Assembly (NCBI RefSeq): GCF_014211975.1
Contig: NZ_CP060084.1
Coordinates: forward strand, 2,546,001-2,610,000
Direction: 5' to 3'
DNA length: 64,000 nucleotides
DNA from: Teredinibacter haidensis
Lineage (GTDB): Bacteria; Pseudomonadota; Gammaproteobacteria; Pseudomonadales; Cellvibrionaceae
A program made the translations under genes and the position numbers. This document shows positions 34,779 to 44,000 of the stretch, one piece after another (within the stretch, counting starts at the first letter, position 1; each line of letters opens with the position of its first letter). The notes under the pieces are model-generated. The model was not told the DNA's origin and did no database searches. It was given only the letters and a program-made list of their open reading frames with translations.

Positions 34779-37226
34779 TCATAAATAACCCACCTGCTTT
34801 GCTTCGTGCGCGAAATCACGTTTAATCGCTTTTTTCACTACCTGTGCCAATTCACCCGCGCTCTCATAGCGATCTTCAGCATCTTTTTGCAGACACTGAT
34901 TGGTAATGCGGGAAGCACTGATAGGTAGCTCTTTACGCAGTGTACGCACGCCCTTGTGCTTTCCGTGAATAATTTCATACGTTAGGCTGGCAAGGTTGTC
35001 ACCAACAAAGGGTAGCTTACCGGTTAATAGCTGATAGAAGGTCACCCCCAGGCTGAAGACATCGGCAGCGTGATTAACCCGCTTACCTTTCAGCTGCTCT
35101 GGCGACATATAAAGCGGACTACCCAAAATTTCACCGGTACTGGTTTTAGAATCGTCCACTAGGCGGGCAATACCGAAATCCGTGACTTTGACCTGGTATG
35201 GTGATGGGCAATACATAATATTTCCGGGCTTGATATCCCGGTGAACAATATTACTGCCATGGGCGTACTCCAGCGCCGCAGCCACATCCGCCATAATGCG
35301 ATAGACCTCGAAAATCGGTAGCAGATTATTCTCGTTCACAAAGGCGCTCAGTGGCTTACCTTCCACATAATCCATAGCAATAAAGGCGAGATCGACCTCT
35401 TCACCAACATCGTACACCGAGACAATATGAGGGTGATTCAACCGCCCCGCCGCCTCGGCCTCACGGAAAAAGCGCGTTTTGATATTCTCCTGCTGATCTG
35501 GCTGAAACTGACTGTAGGTCAGCGTTTTAATGGCGACTTTGCGGGCGATTTTTGGATCAAAACCCAGGTAAACCGTACCCATCGCCCCTCGTCCCAATTC
35601 GCGTTGAATTTGATAGCGCCCCAGCACAGGGCGATCAATGTCCTGCTGATCTATAACGACCGTCGCCGCCACATCAGAGGAAGCTTTCCCGCTCCTGTAG
35701 GTGGGAGCTCCCAGGACAGCCTCCAGCGCTTTGATTTTTTGTTCGGTATCCCGGAATTTTCGGCTCCGTATGACCAGCCCCTGAAAGACATCAATAGCCA
35801 ATTGGTACTGTCGTTTGGACGCATAAGCATTGCCAAGATCGTAGTAGCTCCGCAGAACTGACGGGCTGGACGAACAATCTTCCAGAGCTTTAACCGCTTC
35901 TTTTAAATCTCCACGCTCGAGTAATGTTTTCGCCAACACCACACCACTCTCGTCAACCCGCGACTGCAGTTGTTTCCAGCGCTGCCGTTTGATAACCCAA
36001 ATACGTATACACAAAAAACCGAGCAGTAGCCAAACCCCCTGCGCGGCCATTGGCAACCAAGCCCCTCGGGTCACAACCATCAGCAGCTGCGCAGCCAGCA
36101 TCAGCACCAACAACAAGGCAACAGACAGCAGCCCCGATGACGCCGACATTCGAGCCATAACCAGCACAAGCATTAAGGTGACCAGCAGCGTTACTCCCGC
36201 GCTCACCACAACCTGCCACCAAGGAAGATAGGCTGTATTGCCGTTAAGCAAGCTATAAATAGCTGTCGCGGTATTGTGTGCTTCCAGCGAGGATTTCGCC
36301 GCGATCAGAACATAGTCAGGAAAGGCTCCTCGCGCCAAACCTTCTTTCAGCGACATACTATTAAGCAGCGGTGCTAGCCTTTCGCTTGCGGAGTTATAAG
36401 TCAGGAAAGCGCCCTGTGGAGACGTTCGGAATCGACTATCCCCAATAGTGAGCCCCTGATCGGCCCGCCAATACAGGTGCTTAGTCTCAGAACGACCATT
36501 CGCGGCCAGCAGATAGTAAGAGAGGAAGTCTCCATACAAGACGCTGTTACCACCCGGCATCACCAAATAACGTTGGTTACCATTAACAGGAAAAAGTGGG
36601 TAATGCTCCAGACTGGAACGCGGCAAACTTGACTCTCGCCCGTTCAGGTTAACGTCATTTTGGGGCCACAACCAGTTCCGGACAAAACCGGGAACCGGAT
36701 TAAGAATACCTGGTTGCTCTGCCAACGGCCTCTGACCCGCCTGCACCCCTCCACTAGTTGCGACAACCACACGGTCACTGGTAAGAGTGTCCATCAGTAA
36801 TTGCTTGCGATCAACCAGCTCTTCAGCCTGCTCAATCAATGCTGAATTGGTGCTACTGACCGCAATCTGCTGCAATAAGCCATCTGCCTCCCCGTCTCCC
36901 AGGTCGATAGTACCCGGTAGAAGCAGGCCGACAGTGGCACTCGAACTATGGAGAATATTGGAGAGTAAAGCTCCCAGTTTTCCGGCGCTATTGATATCGT
37001 GCTGCCATTGGAGAAGCTCCGCATCAGGAACTAATACGAGGCCGATATGACTACCGCCTTTGGGTGCGTCCACCAGATAACTACTCAAGCCAAAAAGCAG
37101 CTGATCGACACATTGAAACCATCGAGAACTTTGTGCGGGAAACAGGGACAAACTCAAACCAATAACAAGCACCCACATGCGTAGGTTAACGTTGGCGATT
37201 TTACTTAGTAGTTTTTGAGCCAACAT
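34779..37226 (-). CDS. Membrane Ser/Thr protein kinase with CHASE2-like sensor domain
   Basis: An 815-residue kinase. A membrane segment at about 16-33 is followed by an extracytoplasmic CHASE2-like region (about 38-325), three close membrane helices (about 335-415), a TPR-like helical segment (about 440-500), and a Hanks-type kinase domain (about 534-800). Visible kinase motifs: the Gly loop ELGRGAMGTVYLG, VAIK, HRDIKPGN (catalytic Asp, about 660-667), DFG (about 682), SPEQL and DVFSLG. It is therefore expected to be active. The sensor ligand is unknown. It lies between two FHA-protein genes, with 46 and 31 bases of spacing. Confidence 0.9.
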   Translation of the reverse strand: MLAQKLLSKIANVNLRMWVLVIGLSLSLFPAQSSRWFQCVDQLLFGLSSYLVDAPKGGSHIGLVLVPDAELLQWQHDINSAGKLGALLSNILHSSSATVGLLLPGTIDLGDGEADGLLQQIAVSSTNSALIEQAEELVDRKQLLMDTLTSDRVVVATSGGVQAGQRPLAEQPGILNPVPGFVRNWLWPQNDVNLNGRESSLPRSSLEHYPLFPVNGNQRYLVMPGGNSVLYGDFLSYYLLAANGRSETKHLYWRADQGLTIGDSRFRTSPQGAFLTYNSASERLAPLLNSMSLKEGLARGAFPDYVLIAAKSSLEAHNTATAIYSLLNGNTAYLPWWQVVVSAGVTLLVTLMLVLVMARMSASSGLLSVALLLVLMLAAQLLMVVTRGAWLPMAAQGVWLLLGFLCIRIWVIKRQRWKQLQSRVDESGVVLAKTLLERGDLKEAVKALEDCSSSPSVLRSYYDLGNAYASKRQYQLAIDVFQGLVIRSRKFRDTEQKIKALEAVLGAPTYRSGKASSDVAATVVIDQQDIDRPVLGRYQIQRELGRGAMGTVYLGFDPKIARKVAIKTLTYSQFQPDQQENIKTRFFREAEAAGRLNHPHIVSVYDVGEEVDLAFIAMDYVEGKPLSAFVNENNLLPIFEVYRIMADVAAALEYAHGSNIVHRDIKPGNIMYCPSPYQVKVTDFGIARLVDDSKTSTGEILGSPLYMSPEQLKGKRVNHAADVFSLGVTFYQLLTGKLPFVGDNLASLTYEIIHGKHKGVRTLRKELPISASRITNQCLQKDAEDRYESAGELAQVVKKAIKRDFAHEAKQVGYL

Positions 37227-37272
37227 GCGTATTGAATCTAGTTATCCTTGAGATGAACAAGTAAGCGAATAC

Positions 37273-37626
37273 TCACTCTGTATAATAAACACCGGGTATC
37301 CAGCTTTTCTTTATTTTAAGCGTCCGAGCTAGCTCATCAGGCAGGTTTTCGTGAAATTCAAACTCGTGTGTACCTAGAGCCAATACTGTTCCCGGCTCAA
37401 GCGGAAGTTTACTGACACGCTCTCCGTTGCAGGAAACCCCATTGGTACTATCCAGGTCAATGACCGTCCACTGCCCATTCACTAAATCGATTTTTGCGTG
37501 CTGCGCACTGACTGTAGGGTCATCCACACGAATAGGGCAGTCAACACCGCGTCCCAGCAGACAGGGTTCAGTCAGCTCGTAAACCGAAATCGTATTGCCA
37601 TTCACCAAATGCCGTAAAAAGGCCAT
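37273..37626 (-). CDS. FHA-domain protein upstream of the kinase gene
   Basis: A 117-residue protein consisting of an FHA domain (about 20-95) with GRGVDCPIRVDD, SAQHAKI and DLDSTNGVSCNGE, so the core binding residues are kept. GAGGAG lies 7 bases before the ATG. It precedes the kinase by 46 bases. The two FHA proteins of this operon differ clearly in sequence, which suggests different phosphopeptide partners. Confidence 0.85.
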   Translation of the reverse strand: MAFLRHLVNGNTISVYELTEPCLLGRGVDCPIRVDDPTVSAQHAKIDLVNGQWTVIDLDSTNGVSCNGERVSKLPLEPGTVLALGTHEFEFHENLPDELARTLKIKKSWIPGVYYTE

Positions 37627-37787
37627 AAGTCGCTCCTCTAAAACAGCGAGTTAGACTAGCAGGTACACTTTCGAATTGGTATTGGAGGATTCGAGAACGG
37701 GGTCGCGATTAGCGAATTTAGGTGACAAAAGCGACCACCACAAGGAAACTGAAAAAACAATCGATTTATGGTATCTTATAGTGATAA

Positions 37788-38294
37788 TCAATATTTTGTG
37801 GTATTTTCCAAGGTCGTCACAAGCTCACGAAAGGTATCGTGGTTTGTCTCATTCAGATCCATTAACAATCGGTGTGCCTCCAATACTCTATCTTGCACTT
37901 TGTTCTCATCGTCAATTTTTTCACCCAGTTTTACACCTCGCACAGTAAAACGCTCGCCCGTAATATCGGCAGCGTGCTCCACGATGTGAAAAATGTCCTC
38001 GAAGCCCATCGACGCTAATAGTCGCGTAATACTGGGGTTACTGGATACCACCGTTGGGTCTTTATACTCCTGAGCCCTGCCCTTAATGGATATTTTTGCC
38101 ATCAAACCCAAGGTCGTGCTGTCAATGGCCTGGGCCTCAGACAAATCAAAAACAACCGAGCAAAAGTTCGGAGAATCGAACATTTCCTCAATAAATTCAT
38201 CAAACGACAGGCAGAGTGTCAACCGAACATCGCCTTCCATCTTGATAACGTAAACACCGTTATGTTCTGCTACTTTAATTTCTCCAGAACTCAT
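37788..38294 (-). CDS. STAS-domain anti-sigma-factor-antagonist-like protein
   Basis: A 168-residue protein with a STAS domain (about 5-105). The family phosphorylation site is visible as Ser 59 within AIDSTTLGL. A C-terminal extension of about 60 residues, partly helical and charged, follows. It lies 34 bases after the receiver-PP2C gene, whose phosphatase would be expected to dephosphorylate this Ser, as in SpoIIE/SpoIIAA or HsbR/HsbA systems. No anti-sigma kinase of the HATPase type is next to it, so the opposing kinase could be the Ser/Thr kinase downstream or a protein encoded elsewhere. Confidence 0.85.
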   Translation of the reverse strand: MSSGEIKVAEHNGVYVIKMEGDVRLTLCLSFDEFIEEMFDSPNFCSVVFDLSEAQAIDSTTLGLMAKISIKGRAQEYKDPTVVSSNPSITRLLASMGFEDIFHIVEHAADITGERFTVRGVKLGEKIDDENKVQDRVLEAHRLLMDLNETNHDTFRELVTTLENTTKY

Positions 38295-38328
38295 GTTTCT
38301 CTCTCTAACGACCTATCGCTCTTCTCTA

Positions 38329-39546
38329 CTACAGGATAGAGCCTCTAATTTCCAATATAGCAATATCATCGGGTACTGCTTCAAGATTATCGAGATCCAA
38401 TACTCGACATAAGGGCTCGATGACGGATGAAACAGACGTCGATGCCAGCATTACCTGCTGCTCGCCGAGCTTATCCAACAAGTAACTTTCCTTCTCGATT
38501 AACTGAGACGGCGGCAGTACTTCCAGTATCCCGTCAGAAAAAATTACCAGGCTGAAATCCCGGGGCAACTGTACGCTATTCACCTCCCATTCTCCATCAG
38601 GAAAAATCCCTATTGGCTTGCCTTTTCCCATCAGATATTCAGCTCGGGATCCAGCCATAAGAACAGGTAGCGGCAGGTGGCCGGCAACCACGTAGCGCAT
38701 CTCCAGGGTTTCGGTATCGATAATGCCGAGAAAGGCAGTAAGGTGGCAGCCCACTTTAGAGTTGAGAATCTCCTTATTGACCAGTTTCATCAATGTTCCC
38801 GCATCTCGCCGGAAAGATTCTTCTGACTGAAAAATACGGTGTTCTTTAAATACCCTGTTAACCAGCTGCTTTAGCCACACGGTTACAAACGCCGGCGCCG
38901 CACCATGGCCGGACACATCCGTTAAATAAAATGGCAGATAGCGCCCGGCGATCAGACCGTAATCGATAAAATCGCCACTGAGATATAGGGAAGGTAAAAC
39001 CTGGTAGCTAACACTAATCGAACCGTACTGCCTTGGCGTTTTCGGCATTAACTTGCTTTGCACCTGCCGCCCGGCTTTCTGATCGTGCTCCAGCAGGCGT
39101 ACATACTCCTTTAACTCCAGGTTTGCCTGCTCCAACTGCTCGCGGTAAGATTGGTTTTCGGCCAGTAAATCGTTACGCTCTAAAGCCCGCTTGATGGAGT
39201 GAACCAACACTTCCATATCCACCAGTGGTTTTACAAGATAATCTGCTGCACCGTGGCGCAATGCCTCAACCACATCTCCCACAACACCCATACCGGAAAC
39301 CACAATCACCGGAATCCCCGAATACAAATGGCCAACCTCTTTAAGCACACTTAAGCCGTCGGCCTCCGGCATGCAGAGATCAGTAATGATAAGATCAGGA
39401 GTATGGGCCTTTAGCCAGGCCATTCCAGCCGCAGCACAAGCAACGTGATGCACACTAAAACCAGAATCTTCAAGATAAGCAACAATGCTCTCGCGGACGA
39501 TAGTGTCATCATCAATTACCAGCAATTGCCGATCTGATTCTGTCAT
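38329..39546 (-). CDS. Response regulator with PP2C (SpoIIE-type) phosphatase output
   Basis: A 405-residue protein. A receiver domain spans about 1-122, with the phospho-acceptor at Asp 56 (ITDLCMP) and Lys about 107 (VKPL). A coiled coil follows (about 125-165), then a PP2C/SpoIIE phosphatase domain (about 185-400) with SGDFIDY and DVSGHGA metal-binding motifs and the SDGILEV motif near the end. This is the RssB/HsbR-like layout used in partner-switching. AGG lies 6 bases before the ATG. It is the first gene of a five-gene minus-strand operon; its partner sensor kinase is not in the window. Confidence 0.9.
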   Translation of the reverse strand: MTESDRQLLVIDDDTIVRESIVAYLEDSGFSVHHVACAAAGMAWLKAHTPDLIITDLCMPEADGLSVLKEVGHLYSGIPVIVVSGMGVVGDVVEALRHGAADYLVKPLVDMEVLVHSIKRALERNDLLAENQSYREQLEQANLELKEYVRLLEHDQKAGRQVQSKLMPKTPRQYGSISVSYQVLPSLYLSGDFIDYGLIAGRYLPFYLTDVSGHGAAPAFVTVWLKQLVNRVFKEHRIFQSEESFRRDAGTLMKLVNKEILNSKVGCHLTAFLGIIDTETLEMRYVVAGHLPLPVLMAGSRAEYLMGKGKPIGIFPDGEWEVNSVQLPRDFSLVIFSDGILEVLPPSQLIEKESYLLDKLGEQQVMLASTSVSSVIEPLCRVLDLDNLEAVPDDIAILEIRGSIL

Positions 39547-39752
39547 CTATTACCTACGAATTTATTCGGAGTTGTATAAGGGGGAGAAAGATATTAACAC
39601 TACTCCCAAATTTTGGAACGCACAAGCTACCAAAATGGTGGATTTTGCGCTAACGTTGCATATATGTTGAGCACCTAGGTCAACATATAACCACAGCCGA
39701 GTGAATACGGTACCACCTTCGATAATCAACCATTACATGAAGGAAAAACAAA

Positions 39753-40073
39753 ATGAATCTTGCTAACAGAGACTACCAGGAAAAACGCAACTTCATTCGC
39801 ATGAAAGTTGAGACACCCGTCACCATCGACCTAATCAATAGCGACGAACACTACGAAGGCCTGTGCGTGGATTTGAGTGGTGGAGGCATGCTGATAGAAG
39901 CCCCCTCAGCGATGCCGGTAGGAACACGGGCAAAGGTTTCAATTAAATCCAGCCATGGCCACAGCCCGATGCTACAAGCACGCGTTGTTGTTAGCCGTGT
40001 AGAGGCCCAGCCCGATACAACCGAACGTCCATGTCTGCTCGGAATGGAAATTGAGGAGGTGATCTCTAGCTAG
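39753..40073 (+). CDS. PilZ-domain c-di-GMP-binding protein
   Basis: A 106-residue protein made of one PilZ domain. The c-di-GMP motifs are both intact: RxxxR as R12-NFI-R16, and D/NxSxxG as DLSGGG (Asp 40, Ser 42, Gly 45). AAGGA precedes the ATG. It is divergent from the receiver-PP2C operon, with a 206-base gap. It likely relays c-di-GMP to a protein partner, as it has no output domain. Confidence 0.9.
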   Translation: MNLANRDYQEKRNFIRMKVETPVTIDLINSDEHYEGLCVDLSGGGMLIEAPSAMPVGTRAKVSIKSSHGHSPMLQARVVVSRVEAQPDTTERPCLLGMEIEEVISS

Positions 40074-40199
40074 TACCGCAAAATACAACATCGCGAACGC
40101 CTTTACCGCATTCGCGCCTGTCGTTTTTTCACAAAGCTTGGACTAGCAAATTGGTCTGAGAGTAAGGATGTTCCCTCCGCACAAACCATTATCAGAGTA

Positions 40200-40219
40200 C
40201 CCACTCTGTGGGCTTTTTT
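40200..40219 (+). terminator. Terminator downstream of the PilZ gene
   Basis: A 5-base-pair stem (CCCAC/GTGGG, loop TCT) is followed by C and T6. It lies 127 bases after the PilZ stop, and is the first U-rich hairpin on that strand. A second, overlapping pairing (CAGAGT/ACTCTG) is possible. Confidence 0.6.
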
Positions 40220-40247
40220 CCCTCCAAATTTTGCAACTTAATGGGGT

Positions 40248-41018
40248 TTAAAAATCAAACCCTTCATCTGAATCTTCTTCAAAGCCCCCGCCAAAATCGT
40301 CGTCAACCTTGCCATCGTTAACAAGGTAATCTCGCCGCTGTAGATAAGCGTCTCGATAAAACACATATAAATCTCCAGATGCTAGCTCTTCTAGATCCAA
40401 CAGCCGCGAACGCATATGGATAATGTTAGCCGCCGTCAGTGAGTAGCGTACCGTTTTTGATTTATGGTAGGAAGCTGGGTTCAGTACCCAGTCTGCAGGC
40501 AGGCCTGCCGTTGAAGTGATCGTATTTGGCCCAAGCAACGGCACGACCAGATAGGGCCCTTTTGGAACACCCCACGCTCCCAGAGTTTGCCCAAAATCTT
40601 CTCCTTCAGATTCAGGCAGCCCAGCCTTCTTAGCTACATCAAAAATTCCCGCGATACCCACGGTGGAATTAATTAAAAACCTCCCTGTGTCGTTGCCCGC
40701 CTGTTTCCATTTCCATTGCAAAACATCGTTCACCACATTCCGAATTTCGCTTAAATTGGAGAAAAAATTTCCAACACCTTTTTCAACAGGATCCGGCGTT
40801 ATTTTAGTATAACCAACGGCGGCCGGGCGCAAGGCCCAGCGATCCAGCTTCATATTAAAGCTGAACATGGCTCGATTAAATCCCTCATAGGGATCTGCGG
40901 TATTTTCCTCCACAATAATCGGTGAGGTCTCGCCCGAATTTCCCTGAGGATTACTCGCACAACCTGAAAGAGCCGCGACAAGTAACATTAATATCCCTAT
41001 CAGTTTGTACAAATTCAT
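40248..41018 (-). CDS. mlaA: MlaA outer-membrane lipoprotein (VacJ)
   Basis: A 256-residue lipoprotein. The lipobox LSGC gives lipidated Cys 20. The MlaA domain occupies about 40-230, with the opening DPYEGFNRAMFSFN, TVGIAGIFDVAKKAGLP and GVPKGPYLVVPLLGP. In E. coli MlaA removes phospholipids from the outer leaflet of the outer membrane and passes them to the MlaFEDB system, which is not in this window. The C-terminus ends in an acidic Gly/Asp/Glu-rich tail of about 25 residues. The gene lies 15 bases after hrpA and is probably cotranscribed with it. Confidence 0.94.
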   Translation of the reverse strand: MNLYKLIGILMLLVAALSGCASNPQGNSGETSPIIVEENTADPYEGFNRAMFSFNMKLDRWALRPAAVGYTKITPDPVEKGVGNFFSNLSEIRNVVNDVLQWKWKQAGNDTGRFLINSTVGIAGIFDVAKKAGLPESEGEDFGQTLGAWGVPKGPYLVVPLLGPNTITSTAGLPADWVLNPASYHKSKTVRYSLTAANIIHMRSRLLDLEELASGDLYVFYRDAYLQRRDYLVNDGKVDDDFGGGFEEDSDEGFDF

Positions 41019-41033
41019 AGCATCGTATCCCTT

Positions 41034-44000
41034 TTAAACGGTTGCATCTAAGACTAATTGCCATTGTTTATTTAGGCGTTTGTCGGAAACAGGAAACTGT
41101 GTTTTTAAACTCTGAGCAAAAAGAGAGACTCTTAGTTCCTCTATCATCCACCTATATTCCTGCCAGCACTTCAGCTCACGAAAGCGGGCGACGCCAAAAC
41201 GCTCCAGGTGATCACAATGCCGCTGCCAGTGAGCTTCGAGGCTGGCGATATGTACCCTGTCACGCTGTGGACTCTGTGGTGCTTTCTCAAGTCGAACCAA
41301 AATAGCACGCAAATAACGTGGAAAATGTTGTAGGCAGCTCCAGGGTGTTGCCTGCACAAATCCCGGCATGAATAGGTTATCTATTTGGTGATTAATATCA
41401 CCAAATGCAAATGCTAACATCAAGGCATTGCGGTTAGATTTCATCTGCTTTTTTATATCTACCGCTAGCGGCAACAACTCAGCAATAACAGCTTCGTACT
41501 CCTGCGCGACTTCGACAATTTGACCACGCCCCAGTTCAAATTGCTGTTTAAAAGTGTTTTCACTGCGAATATTACTCGCATCCTCCTGAAAACATGCACG
41601 CGAAACTGCTGCCATTATTATATCGTCTATAACGCTTTCCCGTTTACCCAACTTGAGAACGGTTAACCCCAAATCCTTACCTTTCAGTAATTCTTTTTTA
41701 AGATATTTTGCTGTTGTCCCCAGCGCTAACCTCGCCATTCTCACAACGCCACGACGCGTTTCGGCTCTTGCTTCCAGTGGATTATCCAGTACCGCAATAT
41801 CCACATGCTCCTGCTTATCGACTAAAGCAGGAAAGCCCTTTACCTGTACGCCCGAACGCGGTATCTGCACCTGCTCTGGCAGCTCTCCAAAATCCCACAC
41901 CCGCACATCCTCCCTTTCCAGCTGATGGTGAACAGCGCTCAGGGTTTTCTTAACTTGCTCCCGGTAACGCTCGCGCAAGACAGTTAAGTCCCGATCACGA
42001 TCAATCACCATCCCCTTTTCATCTACCACTTGAATATTCATGCGATAGAAATCATCCAGCAATTGCTGCCCCCAATTCTCCGGAGAAATTTTCACATCAC
42101 TTAGCTGCTGCAAAACGTCTGTCAGGCATTCCTGTAATGACCGTTTATTTGCTTGAAGCCTTGCCATTGCCCGATCGACATACTGAGGAACCGGCACCAA
42201 TTTTTTACGTATCGGTTTAGGTAGACCTTTGACCAGGGCAATGCACTTATCACGCAATAGCCCTGGTACCAACCACTCGAGTCTTCCCTCGGGAATAAGA
42301 TGTAAAAACTCAACGGGCACACGCAAGTTCACACCATCATCCCGGTGGCCAGGCTCAAAATGATAGTGCAGCGGCAAAGAAATACCATCGTATTCCAATC
42401 TATCGGGAAATTGTGCTTCGGTCACGTCTACAGCAGCATGCAACATTAGCTGCTCTTTAGCTAACTTTAGTACATGCGGAGTATCCCTTTCAGCTGTTTT
42501 TCGCCAGTGTTCAAAACCGGTCAAATTAGCGATGCCAGCAGGAATAACGGCTTCATAAAAATCGTACACCATCTGATCATCCACCAAAATATCGCGCCGA
42601 CGGGCTTTCGCTTCCAGTGTTTGAACTTGCTCCAACAACCAGTTGTTATAAACAAGAAAATGACAGTCACGAGTATTTTCAGCCTCATCCTGATCAATCA
42701 CCACCTGCGCCCAGCGGGACTCCTCCTCCTCGATTTTTTTACGCTGTGATTTATGCTTGCAGAAATTACCCTCCACCAGAGCCTCACGAATAAATAGTCT
42801 GCGGGACTCTTCAATATCAATTTTGCTGTAGGCAACGCGCTTTTTTTCAACCAGCGTCAAACCAAACAGACTAACACGATCAAAGGCCATAACCTGCCCG
42901 GTAAGAGCATCGTAAAATGGTTGAAAATAATGGTGCTTCACCAAATGCTGAGCATTCTCCAGCGCCCAATTGGGTTCAACTTTAGCAACCATATGGGCAA
43001 AGAGCTGGCTGGTTTCTATATACTCGGCTCCAACCAACCACTTGGGTCGTTTTTTATTTTGTGAAGAACCAGGGAATATTTGAAATTTTCGGTTTCGGCT
43101 ACCCAGGTATTCCACAACAGGCCTACCTTTACCTTTGCTCCCTTTCGCCGCGTCTTTGGTGTCCTCATTTTTTAAACCCAGGTTCGATAACAAGCCAATA
43201 ACCAATGCCCTGTGAATCGTCTCGTAATTTGAGGGCTGCTGGTTTTCCTTAAACCCCAGCGTTTTTATAGACAAACGCAGCTGTCGATGTAAATCTCTCC
43301 ATTCACGAACGCGCAAATAGTTAATAAATTCTTTTTTGCAGAGTTTTCTCAGTTGGTTTTGCGATAATTCCTGCCGCTGCTCTTCGATATAATTCCATAC
43401 ATTTACCAGCGTAATAAAATCTGAGTTTTCGTCCCAAAAACGACGGTGTTTTTCATCGGCAGCCTGGCGCTTATCTGCCGGGCGCTCACGCGGGTCCTGA
43501 ATACTCAGGCCACTGATGATAATCAAAATTTCCTGCAAGCAATCCAGTGTTGCCCCCGCCAGAACGATACGGGCAAAACGCGGATCGACCGGCAACTGAT
43601 GTAACTGCCTGCCCAGTGCCGTAACCCGCCCACCTTTATCTACGGCTTGAAGCTCTTCCAACAACTTGTAACCATCATTCACCAGACGATTTTCCGGGCG
43701 GTCGACGAAAGGGAACTTGTGGACGTCGCCAATGCGCAATTGCAGCATTTGTAAAATAACGGCCGCTAGGTTTGTGCGCTGGATTTCCGGATCGGTAAAT
43801 TCCGGCCTGCTGTTAAAATCTTCTTCCCCATAGAGGCGATAACACACGCCCTCTGCAACGCGACCACAACGCCCCTTACGTTGGTTTGCACTAGCTTGGG
43901 AGATGGCTTCGATAGGCAGGCGCTGAACCTTTGTCCGTACGCTATACCGACTAATACGCGCCCGCCCTGGGTCAATCACGTATCGAATACCCGGTACGGT

